From: Brachypodium distachyon
Lineage: Eukaryota > Streptophyta > Magnoliopsida > Poales > Poaceae
Length of the DNA stretch: 64,000 bases
Assembly: GCF_000005505.3 (NCBI RefSeq)
Contig: NC_016131.3
Coordinates: 54,049,355-54,113,354, forward strand
Direction: 5' to 3'
The notes under the pieces were generated by a model, which did no database searches, was not told the DNA's origin, and saw only the letters and a program-made list of their open reading frames with translations. This document shows, in pieces, positions 34,036 to 46,726 of this stretch (the first letter of the stretch is position 1; each line of letters opens with the position of its first letter). Made by a program: the position numbers and the translations under genes.

Positions 34036-35088
34036 TCGTCTTGACAGGAACTAAAGAGCAACCTTTCTTTTGGAATTCTCAATTTTAAAGAAAGCGAAAA
34101 TAGGCTGCAAAGAAGAAGAAATGAAAAACCAACAGAAAGAGAAAAAGAGTAGGGTTACACCCAAATCAGCAACACTCATCGGCACTGACTGCAATGACTC
34201 CAAGAAAAGCTTGCTGCTGACTATAGCTATTAGGATCGTTGGGCCTCCCAGGAGATTTATATCATCGATTGTTTTCCCATGAGAGTGACTCGAGTTTTAT
34301 CAAACTCATAAGAGGGTTGTTGAACCCTCCTTCTCTGTCAAACAACCTGAAAGAAGAATCCAGAAGATTCATGTTGTTCCAGCAGTACCGGTGCAATTGG
34401 CAGTTGCACCGGTATTGCGAGATATTGCAAGATCGATTAAATGGTTCCAGGCAAAGCTTGTGTCGATTTAAATAAAAAAACAAGAAACTCTTCAAAAGGG
34501 ATGTCTTCTGATGATGAAAAGGATTCACGGGTTCACTTATATCATCTCTCTATGGAACATGGCAGCAAACAATAAGGACATGTATGAAATAGATCTACTC
34601 TTGCATGCAAACATCATGGTTTACAGAACATATGACTGTCGTCAATATAGGCATCACTTCCACAGATCCGTACACACCAAATCCACAAGAGTGTAGGCTA
34701 GTACTCCCCTAAGCATGGGAATCCAAGACACACCGAGAAATAAAGTACAAAGTATAGAGTATTGCTTTAAGTAAGATGAATGAAGTTGGGTCAATCTACT
34801 AGCAATGTCTATCCCTTTTTACACTTAGCGAGGCGAGTGAGAATACTACTAACAACCACATATGCTTCTACCCTGTCTTTCACTGTAGTCTATCGCACAA
34901 GTCAAATTGCTGCAGTTAACACACACTGTACCTAATATTGTTCTATCCTCTGAGATTAGACGGATCTAGCATCAAGAACAGACTAAACAATATGCATTTA
35001 TAAATAAAGAACAGATAACCATCCCAAGAATTACATAACATAGATCAGATCTAAGAAAAGGATCCACCATCACAAATAATTACACAAT

Positions 35089-35196
35089 CAAAAGCTTGAT
35101 ATAGCTTTTCGACGCAGAGGCCGGGGGTATTATACTCTTTCGTTGTATCGCTTGATATAACTTTGAGATCAATCAAAAGCTTCCATTTTCGAAAAA
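35089..35196 (+). mobile_element. 108-bp LINE tail insertion in an LTR, perfect 17-bp TSD
   Basis: ACAAATAATTACACAAT is present at 35072-35088 and 35197-35213. The insert has LINE 3'-end text ('gacgcagaggccgggggta', 'caatcaaaagcttccattttcg') and a short A tail. It entered after the LTR element was already in place. Confidence 0.85.
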
Positions 35197-35830
35197 ACAA
35201 ATAATTACACAATGTAGGTCATAATCATGTAGGGCAACCCATATACCTGATAAACATGAGTATATCGATAGTCGGATATAAGTTATACCACAAACCCATG
35301 GTGCACATATGAACTACTCCCTACTCAGTGGAGAGCAGTAGGGGATCATAAAGAAGGCACATCAGGCGATTCTGGCCGCGTTCCCCTCCAATTTCCTCCT
35401 TCCCGGTGGAAGAATTTCATGTGCTTCTTCTATTTTCGCCTGCCTTCCCGACATCAACATGTCGCAGAAATTTATATCACTTTATAATCTAGGATTCTGA
35501 TACAATGTCTAGAGGGCAGAGGTGAAGATGTCAGCTGGGCCCCACACGCTTAAATGGCGTGGCCCATGCCAAGCCCACCTGACCTGGTTATGTGGGTCCA
35601 CCAAGACGCCACCCGGTCACGACTTTCACATGCCTCCCAAGTTAGCTCTAAAACACATCCCCTCATTTTGCAGGACTTTTCCTCACTCGTTAAGTTTCCT
35701 AAACTAAAAGATCAAATTAAAAACAAGCAAAATCTTCTAGACACTTATTAGAAGCAATTTTGTTCAAAAACTTAATAAAAAATGGTAAAAGACAATAAAA
35801 CAAGAATGAAAACTTCAAAATGAGTAGATA

Positions 35831-38396
35831 CGTTTGCAACGTATGAGGGTCCCACCTGTCAACGATACATCGCAGATGGGCCTAAGCTCATGCATACTGC
35901 CTATGCCGCTAGCTAGCTAATATGGGTTTTACCATATTACAATATCTTTGAATTCGAATACCTTTGAATTATTTGAGGACTCAAATGAATTTAAAAGATC
36001 ATTAACTTTTTAAGGGCCTTGATAATTTATTATGGACCAAAATTGAATATTTAAATGACGAACTGTACTTAAATTTCTCTAAAAATTCAATTTGAGGTTT
36101 GAACTACAACTGTGTCAATTGTTCATTCCAAAATTATGGCAAATTAGACTAACCTCCTACTCTTAAAGAGCAATGTACTAATTTTTTAGAGATTTGTTTA
36201 AATAAAATCTTCTCAATTTAATAAATGAAAAACCTATTGTTTTCAGTTTGGAGTTGAGGATTTAATTCACATAGTTTAAATTATGAAAGTTTCTAGTTTA
36301 CATAGGGTTTCCCTAATATATATGGAAACCCATATGGTTATTTACAACCCGTTTGGCAACAATCGTTTCATTTCATTTGGTAGAAATGAAATGAAATCCA
36401 ATTTTTGATAGGATTTCATTTGGTTGAATTTGAATTCCTTATCAAAAAATCATGTTTGTCTACCACATGGCTTTGTGGAGTGAGAGACAATTCCAGAGAA
36501 ATGATGGCTTTTGGAGAGGAATTGGGTTAGCTATAGGGCAATGAAATGGAATTTGAGATTGAATTCATGTGGTTAATTCCGTGCCAACTAAACAAGTTCA
36601 TCTCTAGAATTCAAAATGAATTACAGAATTCTAGGCCCAAATGATGGGTGCCAAAGGAGCTGTTGTGGATTTTAGTGACTTTTACATTGTGATTCTATCT
36701 CTGGTCATATTTCACCACAATTCTTGAGGTTTTGCGTTCAGTTCACATTATTTGGATTTTGTAGAGGGAGTGAGGGACTATTTATGAAATGCTCATGGTA
36801 CACAAAATTATTTATTTATTTATTACTACTTACACAATTTGGATGTTACAATAATGCCAACATAAATAGTAAATGTGATAATGGTTGTGTTTTCACTCAC
36901 CAATTATTAGTTACAATATTTCTAAAATATGGTAGCTACGTTCAAAATTAAGCCTTTTAGCTTGACTACATATAAAATTTGAAGCTATATTTGGAATTTT
37001 GGAGGGTGTTTATGCTTAAGGAAAGTCACATAACCATTCTTAAAAGAGAATGGTTTGGTCGGGATCACAACATGGGGAATCACATTTCTTGTCAGGCTTA
37101 ACAAAATCGAGGGGGAGATAGGGACGCCCCCCTCTTTTGTTTCTCTATGCATAGTGTATAGAAAAAGTAAGCATCGCTGATTACTTTTCTTATACTACAA
37201 TGATGTAAAGTTAAAGCAAACGCTAGCTCACATAAAAACACATAGCTCCAAATAAGTCAAAAAAGAAGTATGTCGTATCAGCAACATATACACTTTCTGT
37301 TAACACTTCTATTCTTTCCACAGAAAGAACTTCTCTACATTGGAGTTTTCGTGCTGCAACACTTCGTGCATGTTTGGTGTTCATCATACTTTATGCAGAC
37401 AAAAAACAGAAAGTGAACTTGGAGAAAAACGTAAACAGAAAGTTAGAATGCATGATGACAATCGATGATGCACTTGGAAGGTTAGCGTGGATCACTTGTC
37501 GAAATGCAAGTGTCCTATAGTACATTGAAGCTAGCTTCATTTGAGCCATATAGAAAAAAAATACTAGCATATATAAAACCACCACACAAATTGCATTTTT
37601 GTTACATTAACTTTTTTTTCAAATGGCATTTGTGTACATTAAGTAGGTAGGTTAGAGGAAGAGAACTTCTTTTTGCTACCTCAACTGTTGCCAAAGTTTA
37701 CATTTGATCCCTTACTGTAATACAAATAAACTATTTGCTTCTCAAGTGTGTTATCATCAATATTGCAAAAATCAAGAAAACTGGCGAAACTAGAAAAATC
37801 AACAAAACCTGATCTTTTTCTTAAATAAGTCAAATAACTTGGAAATTGTTCGCAAAAAAATAGATGGGACAAATTGAAAATAATAATAACAAAAATATTT
37901 ATATAGAGACTAAAAATTGATTAAAATATAATTTTCAAAATAAGATTATGAAAAAATACAAAAATACCTAGAGTAGAAAAATCAAGCGAAACATTAGAAA
38001 CATAACATGTTTATTGTTTATTGGAAGGTAACATAGTTTATCGTGAACATAACATTATAAAGTTGCCAAAAATATGATGGTTTAAAAAGTAAAAAATATT
38101 TTTAGTTTTATCTTAATCTATGGTTTCCATGTAATTTTTTGTTGTTACGAATTTTAGAATGATTAAAATATTGACTTATTTGGAATAACACTTTCCCCTT
38201 TTCCAATTTTTTGATAGTTGTGTGCAGGCGGCTTGCCACGTATGGGAAACAAGCACCACGGGTCATGAAAAATATCACCTTTCTCGATGGAGCAAGATTA
38301 TGAATCTAATGTGGCAAACAAATTTTACAAGATTGTATCCATCTCGTATAGCACCAACAATTAAATAGGAGGGAACCGCATCCTGAGCATACCTCG
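35831..38396. other. AT-rich intergenic region, one MITE, no gene seen
   Basis: 2.5 kb without a supported exon. Besides the MITE at 36350-36657 it shows only AT-rich sequence and short random frames. The last 150 bp form the promoter of the bZIP gene. Confidence 0.5.
36350..36657. repeat. MITE of about 308 bp with TTTGGCA ends
   Basis: The left end is GTTTGGCAACAATCG. The right end in reverse complement is CCTTTGGCACCCATC. The interior is AT-rich ('atttcatttggtagaaatgaaat', 'ccaaatgatgggtgcc'). It shares order and phrases with 13351-13618. Probably a hAT- or PIF-type MITE; the class is uncertain. Confidence 0.6.
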
Positions 38397-38403
38397 TATA
38401 AAA
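38397..38403 (+). promoter_or_regulatory. TATA box of the bZIP gene
   Basis: CTCGTATAAAACCCC lies 188 bp before the ATG at 38591. A start site near 38430 would give a leader of about 160 nt. Confidence 0.65.
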
Positions 38404-38479
38404 CCCCTATGATAGGCTGCGGTGGTTAGCCATATACACATTGCCCTTCATACTAGTTCTTAGTCTCTCTCCTTCCCAT

Positions 38480-38515
38480 CCCCCCCCCCCCCCTTCAATG
38501 GCCCCCAAAAATTAA
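38480..38515 (+). promoter_or_regulatory. C14 tract and 5-codon upstream ORF in the bZIP leader
   Basis: Fourteen consecutive C (38480-38493) are followed by ATG GCC CCC AAA AAT TAA (38498-38515). The main ATG is 76 nt downstream of this short ORF. It is not the long conserved sucrose-sensing uORF of group S1 bZIPs. An effect on translation is possible but unproven. Confidence 0.4.
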
Positions 38516-38590
38516 AATCATACCATTTCTCGACCGAATTTCTTTAGAAATATCTGAGAGCACTTGGCCCCAATTCCATTTGGAGACCTC

Positions 38591-41500
38591 ATGATGAAGC
38601 GCAAGTTCCCACTGGAGGAGGAAACCCCTAACCCCGATCCCTTTCGGATCCCGTCCCCGCCATCGCCGCTGTCGATGTTCCAGACTCAGGTCGTTGACGG
38701 GGGCGTCGAAGGTTCTAGTGGCGATGTGATGAACCCGTCCCTTCCAGATTGGTGCTTCTTGGAGGAGTCGCTGCTCAGCATCCCCAACCCTTCAGCATCG
38801 AACCCGAATGATTTGGTTCTTGACCCTGATGTTATGATGGATACAAGCCCGAAGAGGCGCTGCGTCGACCCTGAGGTGGAGAGAGTCGAGGTGATCCCAA
38901 GGCCGCTGCCTTCACCAGCGACGGCAAGTGTGATGCAGGACCCCGCGGTGTACAACGCAATGCTGAGGGAGAAGCTGGATGAGGACCTTGCTGCCGTTGC
39001 CTTGCTGACGGTACTACTACTATCCTTGCTTACTTCCGCCACTTTGTTTACTTGGTTGGTTGCCGTAGTAATTAAGGCTAGTGTCAATAGAAATTAAGCG
39101 AGATGGTCTGGTGATTGGATTAGGATGATGTTTGCAATGTGCTTACTTTCTAATGGTGTTTTGGTGGGGAGCAATGGCTACATGATTCATATCATATATT
39201 TGATTTCCTGGACATCACTAACTGAATTTTCTGAATTTGTCCGTAAAACAAGTAAAATTTCCAAATTTGATGCACGCACGGTTTGTTTAGTACATTTGGC
39301 AGTACTTTGTTCATAATAGAAGGCATATCATTACTAATGATCACCGTGATGTGTGCCGGGAATAATTCAAACCCGGCAAACATCTCTTGATGCTTTTTAT
39401 CCAAAAAAAATCAAATTTATTCAATTAATTGCATATTTGCTAAACATAACTTCATTGTTTATCGAGGAAACAAGTCAGATTTCCTAACCTTGTCGACTTC
39501 ATATCTAGCGAGAGGGGTAGGTCAAAAGTGAGTTTCATAGGTTTCATGCGCAATGCTGAAGGCGATTGAGGTGGCACATTCTGTGGGATGAGCAAATGGA
39601 GATGTGTAAGAAAGGGCATGCAGAACCAAGTGTTGCTTGGGTGATTAGTTGGGTAGTTATACCCTCAACAAATCAGGGATAATACCCCAATATTTGACGC
39701 CCTATGCTTGTAATTAAGACAGATTATTCGTTCGGTGTGGGAGACAATGCCCGTAGACAACGAGGCATCCGGAGATACTTGGTCAATCTTCAAGTTCCAT
39801 GACTCTAGTCTTTAGTAGGCTCAACTGTGCATGACAATGTTGGTGGAGAAGAAGAGATTGGGTTTTGGGTTAAGGCGGTGAGGAAATATTATGTGTAGAT
39901 GGAGGGATACATTATTTGACTAGATCTGCATCGATTGCTCTGTGAGTTCTTGTGTTAACAATTCCAGGTTGAATATTCTAGACATCAATCGACCATCAAA
40001 GCGGGGTACTGATGCACTAGGGATGGGATGGGGCAACACAAGGAAGGGGCTAGATTCCAGGACCGACGCAATATTATATAAGAATATCATAAAGTTTAAT
40101 AAGTTTATGCTGATCCTCCATGGTGATACTTGACATTTAACAAAGGAAGCAGGGCCATCTTAGAACCTCCCTGTTCTGCCATGTGACATAAGAACATGTA
40201 TGAGATTGGCGCACAGTCCACACTTGCGCATTTGTAAATAACATGCATCTTTATACTGTAATATGGCACAATCGAAGTTTGACTACTAGAGTTAAAGTTA
40301 ATGAGGTGGACGAGTTTATTTGAAGAGATAGTGGTTGCACCTGGCCACTAAATGTAGATCTGGCATTCTAGAAGTTTCACTGATCGGATTCACGTGTAGG
40401 CACCCAGTTTGTATCACATATTATTATTTTTCCTATAAAAACGGTTATTAGAAGTTACAAATCTGAAATTTTGTTAGTCGAAAGGGAAGATATTACAGTG
40501 GTATTCGGTAAATTGGATATGGACCAATTACATATCTCAGTTATGGGATTGGAGTGTTCATAAATCATGGATAGGAGCTCGACGCAAGCTCTCATGCTAT
40601 ACATAAAATGATTGAAACTCCCGTGGCAGAATCAGAATAACATGGCTTATAGTTTATTTTTGAAATCTGTAGTTAATATATAAGAATGTGATGTCATTAG
40701 AAACATGAATTGTGCAAAGCTATTACATGATGCAACTATTAAGCAGCCTTCATGTTTTGACTTGAACTTTTGGCATGTCCGTCCACAGGCCTCCCGGAGT
40801 TCCCAGAGTAACACAACATCAAACCAAGGCTCACAAAATTACATTGGAGGTATTCAATTGTGCCTACATGTGAGGCGATAGTATGAATGATTAATATTGG
40901 AAGCAGGGTTGATTATGTGTTATCTTTCTTGTGACATACTTGATTGCTTCATTCTCCTATTTGTGTTCATATAGATAATGAGATTCTAGTGCAACAAATG
41001 TCAGGTGGTGGCCAATATGGAGGGACTAGTCCAAATCTTGCTCAAAATCCAGATGTCAGTGTGAGGCAAGTTAGCTCTCCCTTAAGGGAGCAATCACCAT
41101 CAACTAATAATATCGAAGGAGAGGCAGAAACAATGGGAAATATGAATTTCAGTGCAGAAAAGGTGAAAATGAGGTAACAACTTTTGCATATCTTTTTCTT
41201 GTGGCTTTCATTGATTTGTATATGTACCAAAAATTAGATGTTGAACATCAGAATTGGAGACGAGAACTTGTACACCAATGCTCTCCTCTTATAGCATATC
41301 TCAGTTATTTTATTTTTACTTTCTCCTGCTTATTTTGAATTTTCTTACATAAGGTGTGAGAGTCTTATCTGCTTTCCGGAAATTTAAATAACATGATTGA
41401 TTGCATCATGTGCTAAATATGCTATTGCAGGGTTGCCTCTTGCTTGTACTAACAAATGAAATTTCTTGAATATGTGCATTTTTATTTGTTAATTAATACT

Positions 41501-42558
41501 AAAGGCTCAACTTTTGGGCTTTTTTTTACTCAACTTCAGGAGGGAATCCAATCGGATTTCAGCTAGACTCTCAAGATACAAAAAGGCAACTCAAATGCAG
41601 AACTTACAGCACCAGGTCTTGCATTTTAAACAACACCATTTGTGCTTAAGAGATTACAAATACACAAGTAACTTGACTTATGCTAATTGTTGCAGCTTTC
41701 ACTATTAGAAGCTGAAAATAAATATTTGGTGAAACGTCAGGCAGACTTAATTCAGAAATATAGCAGTGCTGTCATTGACAATAGGGTATTAAAGGCAAAT
41801 GTTGAAACCCTAGAAACAAAGGTATGTCACTATTCTGTGTTATTATGCTCTGTAGTCTGTATGCGTCGGACCCTCGATTATCCTCTTGCAAATAAGTGTC
41901 AAGTAGTGTATCCCCAAGGGTTTTCGCCATCTCGCTGAATTGTTAAGACTTGGAAAGGGAGGGATACATGTGACCTTTTAGCATACCAAATTTTCATTCA
42001 TTGAACTTGTAAAAATCTCTTCTTACTACCATAACTTTTGTGTAGGATATATGGTAATTAATGTTGTTCTTGCACCTTTCCAGTACAAGTAATCATAATA
42101 AATCAATCACACTATAGACATTCAACTCTTACCAGATCATGTAGGAAAACGTCCTAAGATGATCATTGCAGGTGAAGCTGGTAGAGGAAATCATTAAGAG
42201 GTTCACAAGCACACACGATGTGCCCCAAGTTGTCTCTAGCTTAACATCCCTGGGCTTCCCCCTCAGTGCATCCCCATCAAATGGTGCCCATGAAACTTTT
42301 GTGCCTACCCAGAATACCCCATTTAATTACTTCACCTCTGTGACAACCAATGGCGGTGTAAACAACATTTACACCCCTGAGGCAACTTCGACATTCCAAA
42401 TTCAGGACCCAGTGGCTTTGTTGCAGATGCAGTCTGAATCAAGCTTGGAACATCTACAAAGGAGGGTGTGTGATAGTGCTCCAAGTTCATCAGTGCTCGC
42501 ACCACAAGAAGTTACTTCATTCAATCCAAATGAGTTCATCAACATGGGGATGCAATAG
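38591..42558 (+). CDS. Group C (Opaque2/OHP1-like) bZIP transcription factor, 6 exons, 422 aa
   Basis: Exons are 38591-39010, 40789-40849, 40975-41173, 41540-41615, 41696-41821 and 42172-42558, GT-AG throughout. Family landmarks before the bZIP are DWCFLEESLLS, PAVYNAMLREKLDEDLAAVA, SPLREQSPS and the acidic EGEAETMG. The basic region is at 227-242, with invariant N231 and R239. The long zipper has leucines at 249, 256, 263, 270, 284 and 291, and DNRVLKANVETLETKVKLVEE is typical of group C. SLEHLQRRVC near the C-terminus is also conserved. Group C factors bind ACGT/GCN4-like motifs, often with group S partners, in seed storage and nitrogen/sugar responses. Oddities: position 233 is Ile where Glu is usual and 237 is Leu where Arg is usual. 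The chosen start is the first in-frame ATG; upstream frame reaches only a TTG. Confidence 0.92.
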
Positions 42559-43840
42559 GAACATACAGAGATGCAGTGAGGAAGAGCTCTCATTTCCTAT
42601 GTTGCTGCTGCTGCTGTTGTTGTTGACTATAGTTGTTATTTCCTATCATGATTTGTGGACTTTGTGCGTGAACATTCGATGGACTTATATAGGAGCATTG
42701 CTGCTTGTTTTGTTTCTGAATGAGAAATGCGACATATATTGGTCGCTCATGATTAATTACTAAAATATTGTTGTGCAGAGTGTTATGGTGGTCTCTAGTT
42801 CTGTTAATTTGAACTAGCACGGTGGTCTTTATTATGCATACAGCTGGATGGTTTGTGTATCTCTACTGACATTCTTCTTCTTTGGAAGACCAGAAACAGT
42901 CTCGACTGCTACGAGCAAATTTTTTTAAACAATTACTGAACTGCCATCATATAGATCAAAAACAAATATCATGTTTTGTCTTGTAGTAACAAATAAGAAA
43001 GATCAAAGTAAAATTAAGAGGAAAAGAATAACATATCAGAAGCAGTGGAATAGGCGCTAACTCCAATTCGGAAGAATGAAATATGCACCTTTCTTCTCTG
43101 ACCGGTAGAAGCAATAATTCTCTGCCTACAAAGGATATCAATTAAACTTCTCTAGTTTTTTTTCCTGCAACCAAGAAAAATAAACCACACTTTTATGATT
43201 CAAAATCGTGAAGTTGGACCCTAGTTTGTTTATATATTCGATTAGCTATCTAGACTTGTCGTACATACTGTACCAATTTTTATACATGTTCGGTAACCTA
43301 GTTGTGAAGGAAGTGATCACAGGAGACTCTTTTCAGAATGTGGACATTTGGCTCCCAGATCCCGCGAGCCTGATATTTTAAGGAGAATTAAAATCATATT
43401 TAAAAGTTTCAGAAAATATGATTTTTTTTCTACGCTGTAAGTATGTAATGCTACATACCTGTAAATTTTCGTCAATACATACTTTATTCTGTGCAAAAAT
43501 GACAAATTTGTGGATCTAATCATATAAGCAACTTAGGGCACATTGTGTGTGCTCGTGACCATCTTAATGGTTTCCTCTGCCATCTTCATCTGCAATGCAA
43601 ACATCTAGGATGTTTTCCCATAATAATATTGTTGAGTTGGTAAAACAAAATCTCCTAAGAATGACCCATGTTGATTGTCTAGCATAAATTAGAAAATATG
43701 TAAAACTTTATTAAACATCTAAGTAGAACAAAAACGAATGCTGTTATTTTTCTTGACCTATATGGCTACAAGTATGTAACTAAAGATGACTACATGAACC
43801 CTGGAGAAAGAAAAAGGAAAGCAATAAGTCTTACCTTCTA

Positions 43841-44078
43841 ATCCCTCCTTTTCATAATACATGGCCTATTTGGCTTCATTAATACAAAGCTTTTGACCAA
43901 GAATTACTTCATTTATATATGATTTATATGATACATAATCATAATTATCAGTAGGTTTCCAGACGAATCTAGTGATACCAATTTGACGTCATAAAAACTA
44001 CATATTAACAAAATAATTCTTTGCTAAAGCTTTGTCTTAACGAAACCTAATACATCATATATTATGAAAAAGAGGGAG
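43841..44078. repeat. Stowaway MITE, complete
   Basis: The left end is ATCCCTCCTTTTCATAATA. The right end in reverse complement is CTCCCTCTTTTTCATAATA (17 of 19 match). TA flanks lie at 43839-43840 and 44079-44080. 238 bp. Confidence 0.85.
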
Positions 44079-45129
44079 TATTTTTCTTGAAGTACTAATT
44101 ATTATATTCTAGTGTGACATAATTTACCAATTACAGTCCCAAAAGAAACTGAAGCGTGCTGAAACAGAACACCAGACCGTTGACAGGAAGCAACGAAGTA
44201 AAAAATAGAACCTGGTGACTTCCAGGTGACATCTGTGATCTGTCCTCTATTATTTTCGTATAGTAGCATATTTCCCTTTCTATATATTTAATCAGGTAGT
44301 AACTGTGTAAGAAGATTGGTTCGGGACTGCAAGTGAACATGATTTGTAACTGCGACAAAGTGTTTCACTGTTCAAGGGGAGGTTATGGTTATATATATGA
44401 CAAAAATATGTTTCCTTCGTAGCGACAAAGCACAACACAAAACAATAATTATGTAATCAAAGATGATAATATGATCTCTAAAAAAAGAAAAAGAAAGAAT
44501 GAAGTCTTGCATCATATTTTCCTGAAGTACTGATTGTTATATTACATTGAACATAATCTATCAACTATAATCCTGATGAACTAACACATGAAGCAAAATG
44601 ACACCAGCAGATTAATAAACTTATAAGAGAAGAACAGGACTATCCCAAATAAATTAAGCAAGGAATTATGTAAATGGAACATACATCAACTTCTCCATTC
44701 CATAGTTAGTATGCAAGATAATGAAAGTCTCGACACTTCAACACTGAATTGTATCACTCATATGCAAGGAGAAGCTGCATAGTCATATAACTTTTCCATT
44801 AACGCAGGTAAAAAAATTAGAAGAGAGAACTTTTCAATGAACTTGTTGTGAACAACTTAAATATTTTTAGGACCCAGATATGCAGATTGTAAGAATTGAG
44901 ACTAACTTGGCATCTTTGGATAAGTATTAGGACCTCTGATGCATTTTTACTCTAAAAAGATACTCACATGTGCAATCTTTGCTTAATGGAGGCATGTCAT
45001 AGGATAATAGTAAGCCAACAATTGAACAGTTGCCTCACGTGCGGCCATGCGGGAGTAACATCAGATCCATTCCGAGATTTCTGGAGAAATTGAGGTATTT
45101 AAGAAGGATCACGACTTCAGGAGGATTGG

Positions 45130-45400
45130 ATGGACTCGACAAAGATATTCTTCTCCTTCTCAACAATGTCTTTCTCAACTCCATGTTGCTCCCATGTCCT
45201 TCCTGGTTGTTGTCACTGCCGGTCTTTAACCCGGGAACACTTTCACCTCCCAAGCCTTAGAACGAAGCAAATGGCATCCTTGTATGGAGCGACAGTAGAT
45301 GTGGCATCATGTGAGGCTTTAGGTAGGCACTTCGATTCACCAAATTCAGGTTCACCATGGCTAGGTGAGCACAATGCGAGGGTGCAGTGAGCAAATGAGG
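45130..45400 (-). other. Possible exon remnant, unrecognised
   Basis: On the minus strand one frame reads GEPEFGESKCLPKASHDATS...YKDAICFVLR. Another, slightly downstream, reads VEKDIVEKEKNIFVESIQSS then stop. Both have coding-like composition but lie in different frames, and no clean splice joins them. It could be the 3' part of a decayed gene whose first exon might be the GC-rich minus frame ending at a GTAAGG donor near 46730. No family recognised. Confidence 0.2.
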
Positions 45401-46336
45401 ACGTTGGGAACGCAGCTGACGAAGGTTACGGGAGACATTTCAAACAGGCATGGATACAGCATCTATAGGATAACTTCCACCTTGATAGTTCTTTCTAAGT
45501 TCCGTCTGATGTCCACGATCTCTTGATCTGTAACTGAATACAAGACCGAAGCTATCAACCAATCAGCCATCTCTCCACAGCCTAATCGCTATTTTACTCC
45601 TACAAATAGAACACTGCCATATATAAAAAGATCTACTAACCTCTAGAAACATCTCAAAAGCAAGTCCTTTTTCGACATATTTCTGTAGGGGAGTGAATTG
45701 GTCAAGAAAGGGATGTTTCATGTGAAAAATGTTTTCCCATTTTTAGGACTGGAAAATATTTTTCTTTTTACTGCAAAGGCAGGAAATTCCTCTTGAGTTA
45801 AACGTGCAAAAGACTATGATTAAGATCTAATGGCCATGGTTCTCTATCCAATAGTTCAATGGTGGATTTTATTTTAGATTTTGTAGCATCCTATGTTTTT
45901 TCTGGTTAGACCATTATGTGCTATTAGTAGTAGTAGAAAAGTATACTTTACAATTTGAAAAAAAAGACCCGATGCTTCTTATGGCAACACCACCTATACT
46001 TGGCCATAAACCAAATATACAACCCCTTGTTTATACGGTGTACATTTTACCACAGCTCCTATGGTCCCCTTCTTTTCGGCTGCAGTTTTTTTTTTACAAG
46101 CAAGCTTCAGCTGAATTTCTCAGGAAAACTCCTGCCATAGAAAGCCCCGAGAAACTGCATGTTGTATTCTTTTGAGCTTCTGGAACTCTAGCTTATTGCC
46201 TGATTTGATTTGAGTAAAAAAAAGCCTATAATGCCCCTACTCTTCAATTGTCGTTTTGTTCAGAATTGTTAATTTGCTCAGTACCTAGCATTAGAAGGTT
46301 CTTTAAGTACAATTGTGATTGTTCATAGATCACAGA

Positions 46337-46382
46337 TTGATAATTACCATGGACAATTGTTATTTTCCATGGTAATTGTCAA
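46337..46382. repeat. Inverted repeat, 17-bp arms, 12-nt loop
   Basis: TTGATAATTACCATGGA (46337-46353) pairs with TCCATGGTAATTGTCAA (46366-46382) with one mismatch. It may be the core of a short MITE or simply a palindrome. Confidence 0.6.
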
Positions 46383-46726
46383 TTTATCACAATTCTCATT
46401 TTTCTCACTAACTAGCATGCATCATTGGCTAACACACAGAGGTAGATCCTCACAGCATGCACATGTGGCATCTCTCCGCATGCAGGTTCAACATCAACAA
46501 AAAGTTTGCTCTCACTGCCAAATGGACGCTTAGTGCATATACATGTAACATATTTACCAGGTCATGACGCACCATGAAAATTCGAAACTAATAGATTTTT
46601 TGGAACCAAATCAATGGAAATAAATATATTAACATCAACACATAAAATCGCAGTTTCTGATTTAACACTAGTATGTGCATTTTTAATCGATAATCACATC
46701 AGTAAGAATATCCTTACCCTAGGCAG

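Larger units (their letters stand above)
32430..35830 (-). mobile_element. Decayed Athila-like Gypsy element, gag only, with repeated LTR pieces
   Basis: Two long repeats flank a gag remnant: 32763-33475 and 34958-35825. They share 'gttctatcctct', 'aacaatatgcat', 'gatccaccatcac', 'actactccct', 'gaagaaggcac', 'gggccccaca' and 'aaaacttaataaaa' in the same order. A third partial copy of the second half (32430-32735) precedes them. The minus-strand gag at 33613-34035 sets the orientation. No protease, reverse transcriptase or integrase is visible, so this is a deleted derivative or a non-autonomous form. Confidence 0.65.

Noticed and set aside
38564..38590. Upstream extension of the bZIP gene beginning MAPIPFGDL
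   Set aside because: The codon at 38564 is TTG, not ATG; the first in-frame ATG is 38591.
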